From positions 61,352 through 125,351 of the forward strand of contig JALOAJ010000004.1 in NCBI GenBank assembly GCA_023228885.1: a stretch of 64,000 nt of DNA. The letters are read 5' to 3'. Source of the stretch: Bacillota bacterium (GTDB lineage: Bacteria > Bacillota > Clostridia > Monoglobales > Firm-18). Under the pieces are notes generated by a model that did no database searches, had not been told where the DNA came from, and saw only the letters and a program-made list of their open reading frames with translations. This document shows positions 1 through 9,358 of the stretch, one piece after another. Positions within the stretch are counted from its first letter, which is position 1; every line of letters starts with the position of its first letter. The position numbers and the translations under genes were made by a program.

Positions 1-1545
1 AGCAGCGCAACAACCGTAATGGTGGTTGGGTTTGTAAATGCCGGTATTATGTCGCTTAGTCAATCGGTTGGCGTTATCATGGGGGCAAATATAGGCACAA
101 CCGTTACCACATGGATTATATCATTGGGCGATTTAAGCGATTATTTTGTTTTGCTAAAGCCCCAAAGTTTCGCCCCCATTTTTTTAGCAATTGGCGTTGT
201 AATCACTCTTTTTTTCAAAAAAGAAAAAAGGGTCAAGGAACTTGGCGGAATATTTGTAGGGTTCGGGCTGCTTTTTATCGGTATGCTTTCAATGGAGCAA
301 TCGGTTGAAAGTTTAAAGGGATTGCCGCAGTTTCAGGCGGCATTTTCATCTTTTGAAAATCCGATTATAGGCGTTTTGGCAGGGCTTGGCATTACCGCAA
401 TTATTCAAAGCAGTAGCGCTTCAATAGGTATTTTGCAAGCCGCCGCAGCAATGGGCATGGTAACATTTTCATCGGCTGTTCCCATTATAATGGGTCAAAA
501 CATAGGCACTTGCGTAACGGCGCTTATTTCAAGCACCGGCGCAAATAAGAATGCGCGCCGCGCAGCAGTAATTCACCTGCTTTTTAATCTTATCGGTACA
601 ACCGTTTTGATGGTTGTGCTATATACTTATAAACACTTTTTTGTTATTCCGTTTTGGGAAAAACATATTATCCGTTCCGACATAGCGCTTTTTCACACTT
701 TATTCAATATTGCCAATACTGCAATGTTACTTCCGTTTTCTAATTTGTTGGTGTTTATTGCAAACAAGGCTGTGCCCGGGAAGGATGAACATACAAAAAC
801 AAAATATATTGACGAGCGTTTTCTTTCCACCCCTTCTTTGGCGCTTTCGCAAACAATAAAAGAAATTGTGCATATGGGTGAAATTGCGCATGAGAATGTT
901 GTACTTACATCGAAGCTTGTTTTAAACAAGGATAAAAGCGTAATGGGTAAAATAACTGAAAACGAAGAAACGATTGATACGCTTGAAATTGAACTTACCA
1001 ACTACCTTGCAAAAGTTGCCGATCATCCGATATCTACCGAGGATAGCAGAGTGCTGGCAGGTTTGTTCCATACAATAAACGATATTGAGCGTATTGGCGA
1101 CCATGCTATGAACATTATGGAGCTGACTAACAAAGCATACAGCAAAAAGGTTGAGTTTTCAGAAACGGCAATGGAGGAGCTTGCAAATTTATATGAGTGT
1201 ATTTTCAAAATATTGGAGCTTTCGATTAACTCTCAGCGCAACAACGACATTGTAACCGCACATAAGGTAGAGCCTCTTGAGGAAGTTATAGATGAGCTTA
1301 TCGAAAAGCTGAAAGACCGCCATATGGGGCGGCTTAGTATGCAAGAATGCAACCCCAGATATGGGTTTGTATTTCTTGAACTGCTTACAAACTTTGAAAG
1401 GATAGGGGACCATTGCTTAAATATTGCTGTTGAGATTATACAGCGCAATGATAAAAATGCCCTTCAAAATGTTCATAGGCAAGCTTACATTGATGATGAC
1501 TACAAAAAAAATTACGAGAAATATTTAAAAAGATATGGTGTATAG
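1..1545 (+). CDS. Na/phosphate cotransporter family protein with C-terminal PhoU-like domain (5' end outside window)
   Basis: The reading frame is open from base 1, so the first ATG (19) is internal and the N-terminus lies upstream. The visible part has hydrophobic segments with the family's repeated Gln-Ser-Ser-Ser-Ala signature (about residue 130) and Gly-Ala-Asn-Ile-Gly-Thr / Gly-Gln-Asn-Ile-Gly-Thr turns, as in NptA/YjbB-type Na-dependent phosphate transporters. The last 210 residues are a helical PhoU-like region with two ERIGDH-type motifs. Expected role: sodium-coupled phosphate movement across the inner membrane with a cytoplasmic regulatory tail. mutS2 starts 8 bases downstream. Whether it imports or exports phosphate cannot be told. 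Confidence 0.9.
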   Translation, partial: SSATTVMVVGFVNAGIMSLSQSVGVIMGANIGTTVTTWIISLGDLSDYFVLLKPQSFAPIFLAIGVVITLFFKKEKRVKELGGIFVGFGLLFIGMLSMEQSVESLKGLPQFQAAFSSFENPIIGVLAGLGITAIIQSSSASIGILQAAAAMGMVTFSSAVPIIMGQNIGTCVTALISSTGANKNARRAAVIHLLFNLIGTTVLMVVLYTYKHFFVIPFWEKHIIRSDIALFHTLFNIANTAMLLPFSNLLVFIANKAVPGKDEHTKTKYIDERFLSTPSLALSQTIKEIVHMGEIAHENVVLTSKLVLNKDKSVMGKITENEETIDTLEIELTNYLAKVADHPISTEDSRVLAGLFHTINDIERIGDHAMNIMELTNKAYSKKVEFSETAMEELANLYECIFKILELSINSQRNNDIVTAHKVEPLEEVIDELIEKLKDRHMGRLSMQECNPRYGFVFLELLTNFERIGDHCLNIAVEIIQRNDKNALQNVHRQAYIDDDYKKNYEKYLKRYGV

Positions 1546-1553
1546 GTGCTTTT

Positions 1554-3911
1554 ATGATGTTTAAAACGCTTACAGCTTTGGAATTTGACAAAATAACTAC
1601 AATGCTTGCAAATGAAGCTGTGACCGATTACGGTAGAAAAACGGCAGGTTCGCTTGCGCCTACCGACAGCCTTTACGATGCCGAAAACCTTTTATCCGAG
1701 TTATCCGATGCAATAAAGCTGTATACAAAAAAGGGAAACCCTCCGATAATGTGGATAAACGATATTTCAACCCCGCTAAAGCGTGTTGAAGCGGAGGGAG
1801 CGCTAAACGCAAAGGAACTTTTGAATATTGCAAAAGTGTTAGGCGTGGCAAGCGGGCTTATTTCGTATTATTTTGATGAACAGGTCGAGCATTTGGCTGT
1901 TGAACATTATTTTTCGACCCTTTTTGCCGATAAATCAACACAAAAAGCAATAAACAATGCAATTATATCGGAAAATGAAATAGCGGATGATGCCAGCGCA
2001 AAACTTTTTAGCATACGGCGGCGGATAGAAAGCACCCATCTTAAAATCAGAGAGCATCTTAATAATATAATTCACGGCTCAAAGCATCAAAAGCATTTGC
2101 AAGAGGCCATTATCACAATGCGTGATGGCAGGTATGTTGTGCCTGTTAAAGCGGAACATAGCAAGGATGTTGGGGGAATAGTGCATGATATGTCGGCAAC
2201 CGGCGCAACGGTATTTATTGAGCCTAATGCTGTTGTGCAGGCAAATAACGCACTTCGTGAACTTGAACTGAGCGAAAACATTGAAATAGAACGCATATTA
2301 TCGGAACTTTCCGCCCTTGTTTTTGAAATAACAACCGAACTTGCACAAAACCAAAAGGTTATCGGACAAATTGATTTTTTGTTTGCAAAAGTGCGATTTG
2401 CCGCAATTTCCAATGCTGTTATTCCAAAGCTCAATGATGTGGGAATTGTTAAAATTCTAAATGGCAGACACCCTTTATTAAATGCAAAAAAGATTGTGCC
2501 GATAACGGTAAGTTTAGGAAAGTCATATACCGCCCTTATTATAACCGGTCCTAACACGGGAGGTAAAACAGTTTCGCTTAAAACGGTGGGGCTTTTTTGC
2601 GCAATGGCGGCGGCTGGTCTTGCTGTTCCTGCAGATGAGCAAACGGAGCTGTGCGTGTTTGACCGTATTTTTGCCGATATAGGCGATGAACAGAGCATTG
2701 AGCAATCGCTCAGCACCTTTTCGTCGCATATGATAAATATTGTTCAAATTTTAAATTGCATAACGCCAAAATCGCTTGTGCTGTTGGATGAGCTGGGTGC
2801 AGGAACCGACCCAACCGAGGGAGCGGCGCTTGCAATAGCTATACTAAAGCATATCAGCCAAGTTGGGGCTTGCGTGGTTGCAACAACGCATTACAGCGAA
2901 ATAAAGCTATATGCCTTGTCAACAAAAGGCGTTGAAAATGCGTCATGCGAGTTCGATGTAAACTCGCTTCGCCCAACTTATCGGCTGCTCACCGGGATAC
3001 CGGGGAAAAGCAATGCCTTTGCAATTTCCAAACGACTGGGGCTGTCGGATGATATTATTAAAAGCGCAAGCGCTCACCTCACCGAGGAAAGCGTTCGATT
3101 TGAAGATGTTATATCAAGCTTAGAGCATAACAAACAACAGGCGGAGCAAGAACTTAAAAAAGCAAATGCGCACCTTGCCGAAATTGAGAGGCTAAAGGCG
3201 GAGGTAGAATCAGAAAAGGCAAAACTTGAGCAGTCACGCCGTAAACTAACCGAGCGGGCGCAGCAGCAGGCAAGACGAATTGTTGAAAGCGCCAAAAAGG
3301 AATCGGAGGAGCTTGTCGGTCAAATCAGAGCCGTGCAAAAAGAGCAAAACCATAAGGCTCAAAATGCCATTATAAACGAGGTGCGAAGCAAGCTTAACGA
3401 AAAAATAAAAGCCTCCGATATTGTGTTTCCAAAGGCGACAAATAAGGGGGCGGCGCCTAAAAACCTTGCGCCGGGGGATTTGGTGCATTTGGTTGACCTT
3501 GAGCAAAACGGAACGGTGCTTTCGCATCCTAAAAGCGATGGCAGCGTTACGGTACAAGTTGGGGTTTTAAAAATAAATACTAACATATCAAATTTAAAAA
3601 AGGCGCATTTGCCTCAAAAGCAAACGGTAACATTGCAAAGAAGCTCTTTGCCTAAGACGGATAATTTAAAAAGCGAGCTTGATTTAAGAGGGAACACTTT
3701 AGATGATGCCCTCTTGATAACAGAAAAATATTTAGACGATGCGTACCTTTCTTCAGTTAAAACAGTTGCAATAATCCATGGTAAAGGCACAGGGGTGCTG
3801 CGAAAAGGGATTCACGACATGCTACGGCGCCAACCTTTGGTAAAATCGTATCGGCTTGGAACCTTTGGCGAGGGAGAAAGCGGAGTTACAATTGTGGAAT
3901 TAAAACAATAA
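1554..3911 (+). CDS. mutS2: MutS2 endonuclease / ribosome-rescue ATPase
   Basis: A 785-residue protein with the full MutS2 layout: MutS core, Walker A GPNTGGKT near residue 332, Walker B LLDELGAGTD near 410, a long Lys/Glu/Gln-rich coiled coil at 510-630, and a C-terminal Smr domain (LDLRG near 709, HGKGTG near 742). No mismatch-recognition domain is present. In this family the protein limits homologous recombination, and in Bacillus it also acts on collided ribosomes. It is normal length. It follows the phosphate transporter by 8 bases. ATG at 1557 is an equally possible start. Confidence 0.97.
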   Translation: MMFKTLTALEFDKITTMLANEAVTDYGRKTAGSLAPTDSLYDAENLLSELSDAIKLYTKKGNPPIMWINDISTPLKRVEAEGALNAKELLNIAKVLGVASGLISYYFDEQVEHLAVEHYFSTLFADKSTQKAINNAIISENEIADDASAKLFSIRRRIESTHLKIREHLNNIIHGSKHQKHLQEAIITMRDGRYVVPVKAEHSKDVGGIVHDMSATGATVFIEPNAVVQANNALRELELSENIEIERILSELSALVFEITTELAQNQKVIGQIDFLFAKVRFAAISNAVIPKLNDVGIVKILNGRHPLLNAKKIVPITVSLGKSYTALIITGPNTGGKTVSLKTVGLFCAMAAAGLAVPADEQTELCVFDRIFADIGDEQSIEQSLSTFSSHMINIVQILNCITPKSLVLLDELGAGTDPTEGAALAIAILKHISQVGACVVATTHYSEIKLYALSTKGVENASCEFDVNSLRPTYRLLTGIPGKSNAFAISKRLGLSDDIIKSASAHLTEESVRFEDVISSLEHNKQQAEQELKKANAHLAEIERLKAEVESEKAKLEQSRRKLTERAQQQARRIVESAKKESEELVGQIRAVQKEQNHKAQNAIINEVRSKLNEKIKASDIVFPKATNKGAAPKNLAPGDLVHLVDLEQNGTVLSHPKSDGSVTVQVGVLKINTNISNLKKAHLPQKQTVTLQRSSLPKTDNLKSELDLRGNTLDDALLITEKYLDDAYLSSVKTVAIIHGKGTGVLRKGIHDMLRRQPLVKSYRLGTFGEGESGVTIVELKQ

Positions 3912-3940
3912 GCAAGCGTTATAAAGAAATGAGGCGTTTT

Positions 3941-4681
3941 ATGGCAACCTTGCAGGTGGGCTTTAAGTCGGAACAATTGCAAAAAGAAACGGGAATAAAA
4001 GTTATTTTGCCCGAAAAGCGGGCGGAAAACAAACCGCTGTCCGTTTTATATCTTTTGCATGGTTTTTCCGGCAATGAATATTCTTGGTGTAACCAAACAT
4101 CAATACAAAGATATGTGCAATATAAAAACATAGCTGTTATAATGCCGGATGCGTTTAACAGCTTTTACACAGATATGGCGTGCGGCGTATATAATTTTAG
4201 GTCGTATTTCATAAATGAGTTGATGCCCTTTGCGGCTGAAAGCTTTAATTTATCAAAAAGCAGAGAAGACAGCTTTATTGCAGGGCTTTCGATGGGGGGC
4301 TACGGTGCATTTAAAATTGCCCTTTTATACCCTGAAAGATTTAGCGCTGCGGCATCATTTTCCGGCTGTATGGATATAAGCAGGCTTGTAAAAGAAAGCG
4401 ATTTTTCTGCAGTTTTCGGCAACACGCTGCTAAACGAAGAAGATTTGTTTTACCTTGCAAAAACCGTTGCCCAAAGCGAAGTTAAACCGCGCCTGTTTCA
4501 ATGGTGCGGAACGGGGGATTTTTTATATAACGACAACATAAAATTTAAAAACCATGTTGAAAAGTTGGGCTTTGACTATACATACAGACAATCGCAAGGA
4601 ACCCATGAATGGAAATATTGGGATGAACAGGTGCGAAAGCTGTTTGCATGGTTGGGAATACATAATAACCGAAAGGAATAG
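3941..4681 (+). CDS. alpha/beta-hydrolase esterase (esterase D / tributyrin esterase-like family)
   Basis: Serine esterase with the nucleophile elbow GLSMGG near residue 114, an oxyanion-hole LLHG segment near 37 and a late His (THEW, near 220) that fits the catalytic triad. There is no signal peptide, so it should be cytosolic. Family members hydrolyse short acyl esters or S-formylglutathione; the substrate here is unknown. I chose ATG 3941 rather than 3929 because a GAGG ribosome binding site sits 6-7 bases before it and homologues usually begin close to this point. tyrS begins four bases after its stop, so the two are probably co-transcribed. Confidence 0.85.
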   Translation: MATLQVGFKSEQLQKETGIKVILPEKRAENKPLSVLYLLHGFSGNEYSWCNQTSIQRYVQYKNIAVIMPDAFNSFYTDMACGVYNFRSYFINELMPFAAESFNLSKSREDSFIAGLSMGGYGAFKIALLYPERFSAAASFSGCMDISRLVKESDFSAVFGNTLLNEEDLFYLAKTVAQSEVKPRLFQWCGTGDFLYNDNIKFKNHVEKLGFDYTYRQSQGTHEWKYWDEQVRKLFAWLGIHNNRKE

Positions 4682-4685
4682 GGAT

Positions 4686-5906
4686 ATGAGCGTATTTAAT
4701 GAATTGGAGCAAAGGGGCTTGATAGCGCAAATGACGCACCCCGAGCAAATTAAAAAAATTTTGGATAACGAGAAGGTTGTTTTTTATATCGGTTTTGACC
4801 CGACTGCCGACAGCCTTCATATAGGTCATTTTCTTCAAATGGTTGTAATGTCGCATATGCAAAGGGCGGGACATACACCGATTGCGCTGATGGGCGGCGG
4901 TACGGCTATGGTTGGCGACCCTTCCGGCAGAAATGATATGCGTTCCATGATGACGGTGGAAAAAATAGAGCACAATGTGGCTTGTTTCAAAAAACAATTT
5001 GAAAGGTTTATTGATTTTTCTGACGGAAAAGCAATTATGGTCAATAATGCGGATTGGCTTTTGGATTTAAAATATATTCCCTTTTTGCGGGAAGTTGGGG
5101 TGCATTTTTCGGTAAACAGAATGCTGGGCGCTGAGTGCTTTAAAAGCAGGCTTGAAAAGGGGCTTACCTTTTTAGAGTTTAATTATATGCTCATGCAAAG
5201 CTACGACTTTTTATCGCTAAACGAAAAGTATGGCTGTGCGCTGCAAATGGGCGGGGATGACCAATGGTCGAATATTATCGGCGGAATTGAGCTGGTACGC
5301 CGTTCAAAAGGCAAAGATGTCTTTGGCATGACATTTAATTTGCTCACCACAAGCGAGGGTAAGAAGATGGGCAAAACGCAAAGCGGCGCCATTTGGCTTG
5401 ACGGGGAAAAGACATCGCCGTATGATTTTTATCAGTATTGGCGCAATATTGATGATGCAGATGTTATTCGCTGCATTAAAATGCTCACCTTTATACCGCT
5501 TGACGAAATTAAAAAGATGGAAAAGTTTAAAGGACAAGAACTAAATACCGCTAAAAGCGTGCTTGCATATGAACTTACAAAGTTAGTGCATGGGGAGGAC
5601 GAGGCGCAAAAAGCCGATGTAGCGGCAAAGACGGTTTTCTCTGAGGGCGCAAGCAGTGAAAATATGCCGTCAACAGCGATTAATATAGATGAAATTAAAA
5701 ACGGAATCGGAATTTTGGATTTAATGCTAAAGGCACAGCTTATACCGTCCAAAGCAGAGGGCAGGCGCTTGATTTCGCAGGGCGGCGTGTCGGTAAACGA
5801 TAATAAGGTTACAGACTTTAATTTGTTTGTTGACGAAACCTTTATAATAAACGATGAAATTATAATTAAAAAGGGTAAAAAGGTGTATCACAGAATTGTT
5901 GTTTAG
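4686..5906 (+). CDS. tyrS: tyrosyl-tRNA synthetase
   Basis: Class I aminoacyl-tRNA synthetase of 406 residues that charges tRNA-Tyr. It has the HIGH signature (LHIGHF) near residue 43, the KMSKS-equivalent KMGKT near 227 and a C-terminal S4 RNA-binding domain from about 340. The start at 4686 is preceded by AAGGAATAGGG. The frame stays open further upstream inside the esterase gene, but those codons are not part of the protein. A hairpin immediately after the stop ends the unit. No T-box leader is visible; the gene seems to be read from an upstream promoter. Confidence 0.97.
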   Translation: MSVFNELEQRGLIAQMTHPEQIKKILDNEKVVFYIGFDPTADSLHIGHFLQMVVMSHMQRAGHTPIALMGGGTAMVGDPSGRNDMRSMMTVEKIEHNVACFKKQFERFIDFSDGKAIMVNNADWLLDLKYIPFLREVGVHFSVNRMLGAECFKSRLEKGLTFLEFNYMLMQSYDFLSLNEKYGCALQMGGDDQWSNIIGGIELVRRSKGKDVFGMTFNLLTTSEGKKMGKTQSGAIWLDGEKTSPYDFYQYWRNIDDADVIRCIKMLTFIPLDEIKKMEKFKGQELNTAKSVLAYELTKLVHGEDEAQKADVAAKTVFSEGASSENMPSTAINIDEIKNGIGILDLMLKAQLIPSKAEGRRLISQGGVSVNDNKVTDFNLFVDETFIINDEIIIKKGKKVYHRIVV

Positions 5907-5937
5907 AGCCGAACCGAATTTGATTCGGCTCTCTTTT
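5905..5937 (+). terminator. hairpin between convergent tyrS and uxaC
   Basis: Nine-base perfect arms AGAGCCGAA (5905-5913) and TTCGGCTCT (5924-5932), followed by CTTTTGC on the plus strand. It begins in the tyrS stop codon. The T tract is short, so termination efficiency is uncertain. It lies where the two convergent genes meet. Confidence 0.7.
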
Positions 5938-5948
5938 GCACTTTTGCG

Positions 5949-7262
5949 CTAATTTTCTGTAAAATCAACAATGTTGTTGTAGCATATGTCTTTAACGATT
6001 TTACCCAGTATTTCATAATTTTCGGGGAACTGCCCGCCCTTTACAAGGTTGCCCAAAATTGAGCATAAAATTCTTCTGAAATACTCATGCCGCGGGTAAG
6101 AAAGAAAACTTCTGCTGTCGGTCAGCATCCCCAAAAACTTGTTTAATGCGCCAAGATTTGCAAGCGATTTCATTTGTTCCGTCATTCCGTCCGCTTGGTC
6201 ATTAAACCACCATGCGCTCCCAAACATAACATTTCTGAAGTTGCCTGTCATTGCCGCTAAAACATAGTTATCGCATGGGTTTAGCGTGTATAGAATAATT
6301 TTGGGGTTTTGCCCCATTTTATCAATAAGATGTGCAAGGTTTTCAGCGCAGCGATAGTCGTTTATGCTGTCAAACCCTGTGTCTGCACCCAACTTTTCAA
6401 ACATGGCGGTGTTTGTGTTTCGCAGGGCGCCAAAGTGAATTTGCATAATAATACCATGTTTTTTATACAGCTTTGCGCAATGCAACAAAACATGCGTCTT
6501 GTAACAGTCAATTTGTTCGCGCGACAACTTTTCCCCCATTAATGCCGCAGAAAAGACGGCTTTTGCATCCCCAACTCCAAACGGCACATAATCAAGCCCA
6601 TGGTCTGCAAATTTACATCCTGTTTTGCTAAAATGCAATATTCGGTTTTCAATAAACTTTTCCAAGTCGTCCAAAGTTTTAACATTACACTTTGATATAT
6701 ATTCCGAAAAACCTGCTTTGTCAATGTTAACCAGTTTATCGGGGCGAAATGTCGGCAACACCTTTATTTCGTAATCACGCAGCTTTGCGTGATATTCAAG
6801 GCTGTCAAAAGGGTCGTCCGTTGTGCACACCGCTTTTACATTAGACATTTCCATAAGCTGCTTTGGTCTGAAGGTTACGGCAGAGCATTTATCCCATATC
6901 AGTTTTGTATTTTCTTCGCATAAAACATCGTATACATTAAAATATCGCCTAAGCTCAAGGTGGCACCAATGATACATTGGGTTACCGATTGCATATTGAA
7001 CGCATTGAACGAATTTCTCAAATTTTTCGTAATCATCTGCATCGCCGGTAATGTATTTTTCGTCAACTCCGTTTTGGCGCATTAAACGCCACTTGTAGTG
7101 GTCACCTGCAAGCCATAGCTGGGTTATATTTTTAAAAGGTTGGTTTTGGTAAATCTCTTGGGGATTTAGATGGCAATGGTAGTCATAAATCGGCATATCC
7201 TTTGCATAATCATGAAAGAGCCGAACCGAAATGTCATTGTCGAGCAAAAAATTGTTGTTCAT
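5949..7262 (-). CDS. uxaC: uronate (glucuronate) isomerase
   Basis: Cytosolic isomerase of the amidohydrolase-like family that converts D-glucuronate to D-fructuronate and D-galacturonate to D-tagaturonate. The N-terminus carries the expected metal-binding His-Cys-His (H29, H31), and length (437 aa) is normal. I chose the ATG at 7262, preceded by GGAAAG; an in-frame TTG nine codons upstream (7289) has a poorer context. It lies 27 bases after the AraC regulator on the same strand, so the two probably form one transcript. No uxaB, uxuA, kdgK or kdgA lies in the window, so the rest of the uronate pathway must be elsewhere. Confidence 0.95.
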   Translation of the reverse strand: MNNNFLLDNDISVRLFHDYAKDMPIYDYHCHLNPQEIYQNQPFKNITQLWLAGDHYKWRLMRQNGVDEKYITGDADDYEKFEKFVQCVQYAIGNPMYHWCHLELRRYFNVYDVLCEENTKLIWDKCSAVTFRPKQLMEMSNVKAVCTTDDPFDSLEYHAKLRDYEIKVLPTFRPDKLVNIDKAGFSEYISKCNVKTLDDLEKFIENRILHFSKTGCKFADHGLDYVPFGVGDAKAVFSAALMGEKLSREQIDCYKTHVLLHCAKLYKKHGIIMQIHFGALRNTNTAMFEKLGADTGFDSINDYRCAENLAHLIDKMGQNPKIILYTLNPCDNYVLAAMTGNFRNVMFGSAWWFNDQADGMTEQMKSLANLGALNKFLGMLTDSRSFLSYPRHEYFRRILCSILGNLVKGGQFPENYEILGKIVKDICYNNIVDFTEN

Positions 7263-7289
7263 AAAACTTTCCAAAATGGTACACTCCAA

Positions 7290-8174
7290 TCAAATTTTAT
7301 TTGTAGATGTTTTTTTCGCGATATTTGAATATTGTCGCGGCGACATGCCTGTTTTGCTTTTGAAAAAACGCGAAAAATAATGCACTGAGCTAAAACCAAG
7401 CGTTTCGGATATTTGGGTGAAGTTTAAAATTCCTTCGCTGATTAAACGCTTTGCTTCCTTTATTTTGAGGGCGAAAAAATACTGCATAATGCCCATCTTC
7501 TTTTTTTCGCTAAACAGATGCTTGATGTAGCTTTTACTAAAGCAAATATCCTTACACACCTCGTCAAGGCTGAGTTGCCTTTTAATATTGTTTTCCAAAA
7601 ACCGAACAACTGCCTCGACAATTCTATCTTCGTTTACATCCTTTGCAAAAGAACTTGTTTTTTTGTCTACGGACATATCAAAGCGAATAAGCGAAATTAA
7701 AAATTGCTCCAAATATGTTTTAATAAGCTGTTCACTGCCAAATGGCGGGTTGTCTTTTTTTATCAGCTTAGTTTGATACAGAAGGTCGAATGGGTCCGAA
7801 AAAGTTTCGTGCCCCTCTTTTAAGATAAGAGACAGAAGGTTTTTTTGCAAATTGTGAAGCCGCATAATTTTGCGGTTGAAAAAGCTCATTGCTTTATCGT
7901 TGCAAATAAAAGTCACTATTATTACATTTGCATATACCCCGTTTGCCCAAATGTTATGATATTCATTCGGGCGATGAAAAATTATTTCACCTTCTTTTAA
8001 GGTGTATCCGGCATTATCCGCCATTACACCGACTTCGCCCTTGTTTATGTATGCAAACTCCCAAAAGTCATGCTTTTCCCCGCTGAACAAAAAATCACAT
8101 TCATATTCAAACGAGTGTATTGTAACTATTTTTTCAATGTTTATTACCGTGTTAAGAGCTGTCGGCGTAAATAT
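7290..8174 (-). CDS. AraC-family transcriptional regulator (cupin sensor + HTH), apparent ATA start
   Basis: The C-terminal 100 residues form a double helix-turn-helix AraC domain, and the N-terminal part is a cupin-like ligand domain with the family's GEKHDFWEF motif. The only standard in-frame start is TTG at 8090, which would cut off 28 conserved residues and has no ribosome binding site. In frame upstream are the codons for IFTPTALNTVI, and an ideal AGGAGG lies nine bases before the ATA at 8172-8174. An in-frame TAA precedes the ATA. The start therefore seems to be ATA, perhaps a mutated ATG. It probably regulates uxaC downstream; the inducer is unknown. Confidence 0.8.
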   Translation of the reverse strand: MFTPTALNTVINIEKIVTIHSFEYECDFLFSGEKHDFWEFAYINKGEVGVMADNAGYTLKEGEIIFHRPNEYHNIWANGVYANVIIVTFICNDKAMSFFNRKIMRLHNLQKNLLSLILKEGHETFSDPFDLLYQTKLIKKDNPPFGSEQLIKTYLEQFLISLIRFDMSVDKKTSSFAKDVNEDRIVEAVVRFLENNIKRQLSLDEVCKDICFSKSYIKHLFSEKKKMGIMQYFFALKIKEAKRLISEGILNFTQISETLGFSSVHYFSRFFKSKTGMSPRQYSNIAKKTSTNKI

Positions 8175-8238
8175 TTATATTCACCTCCTGTGTCCGATAG
8201 TGCAAGTTTTTAGTACTTATTGTGTAAATACTTTTATC

Positions 8239-8267
8239 ATTATATAGTATATTATAATTATGGTAAA
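8239..8267 (-). promoter_or_regulatory. candidate promoter for the AraC-uxaC unit
   Basis: On the minus strand, TTTACC (8267-8262), a 17-base spacer and TATAAT (8244-8239). The leader to the ribosome binding site would be about 50 bases. A second overlapping option, TTTACT with TATACT, is shifted a few bases upstream. Confidence 0.5.
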
Positions 8268-8347
8268 AAGTAAAGGCAGGATTTAATATTTGTTTGTAAC
8301 AAAAATACTGTATGCCTAATTGTGCATAAAAAGGGAGGGAATTAGTT

Positions 8348-9358
8348 ATGAAGGTGCTTGTTACAGGTGGTGCGGGTTATATTGGCTCTCACACTTGTGT
8401 GCGTTTGATAGAAAACGGGCATGAAATTGCTGTGCTTGATAATTTATCAAATAGCAATGAAAAAGCGCTGCAAAGGGTTAAATCCATTACCGGCGCCGAT
8501 TTTAAATTTTATAAGGCGGATTTGCTTGACAAGGAGGCATTAAACTCTGTTTTTTCTAATGAAAGATATGATGCGGTTATTCATTTTGCCGGTTTAAAGG
8601 CAGTTGGCGAATCGGTGGAAATACCGCTTAAATATTATGCCAATAATGTTAGCGGAACAATAAATCTATGCGAGGCAATGAAAAACAATAATGTTAAAAA
8701 GCTTGTTTTTAGTTCGTCTGCAACGGTGTACGGAAACCCAAAATCATTACCGATAACGGAGGATTTTCCCGTTGGGGCAACCAATCCGTATGGGCAAACT
8801 AAACTTATGATTGAATATATTTTAAAGGACTTATATTTGTCTGATAATAGTTGGGATATAGCATTGTTGCGATACTTTAACCCTATCGGGGCGCATCCAA
8901 GCGGGCTTATCGGAGAGGACCCGCGTGGGATTCCAAATAACCTTTTACCGTATATTTCTCAGGTTGCGGTGGGAAGGTTGCCGTATCTTAATGTTTATGG
9001 TAACGACTATGACACGCCGGACGGAAGCGGTGTTCGTGATTATATCCATGTGATTGATTTGGCGGACGGGCATATTAAAGCTATCGACAAGCTAAACGCA
9101 AACCCCGGGCTTGTGACATATAATTTGGGAACCGGGAATGGATTTAGCGTCTTTGAAATGATAAGGGCGTATGAAAAAGCAAGTAAAAGAAAAATAGAAT
9201 ATAAAATAATGCCGCGGCGGCAAGGGGATATAGCGGCATGTTATGCAAACACCGATAAAGCAAAAAATGAGCTTGGCTTTCAAACTCTTTACGGAATAGA
9301 CGATATGTGCGAAAGCAGCTGGAAATGGCAGGAGATGAATCCAAATGGATATAAATAA
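8348..9358 (+). CDS. galE: UDP-glucose 4-epimerase
   Basis: Short-chain dehydrogenase-type epimerase of 336 residues. The NAD-binding GGAGYIGSH is at residues 7-15, the catalytic region has Ser/Thr in SSSATVYG (near 122-129), and the YxxxK pair is Tyr148 and Lys152. It interconverts UDP-Glc/UDP-Gal and, in some members, UDP-GlcNAc/UDP-GalNAc. It heads an operon whose genes overlap; the next start lies 14 bases inside its 3' end. A GGGAGGG ribosome binding site precedes the ATG. With the kinase and nucleotidyltransferase that follow, it resembles a Leloir-like salvage route for galactose or N-acetylgalactosamine. Confidence 0.95.
   Translation: MKVLVTGGAGYIGSHTCVRLIENGHEIAVLDNLSNSNEKALQRVKSITGADFKFYKADLLDKEALNSVFSNERYDAVIHFAGLKAVGESVEIPLKYYANNVSGTINLCEAMKNNNVKKLVFSSSATVYGNPKSLPITEDFPVGATNPYGQTKLMIEYILKDLYLSDNSWDIALLRYFNPIGAHPSGLIGEDPRGIPNNLLPYISQVAVGRLPYLNVYGNDYDTPDGSGVRDYIHVIDLADGHIKAIDKLNANPGLVTYNLGTGNGFSVFEMIRAYEKASKRKIEYKIMPRRQGDIAACYANTDKAKNELGFQTLYGIDDMCESSWKWQEMNPNGYK

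Noticed and set aside
2087..2716. 209-codon antisense frame inside mutS2
   Set aside because: It has no ribosome binding site and its composition is the complement of the MutS2 ATPase region.
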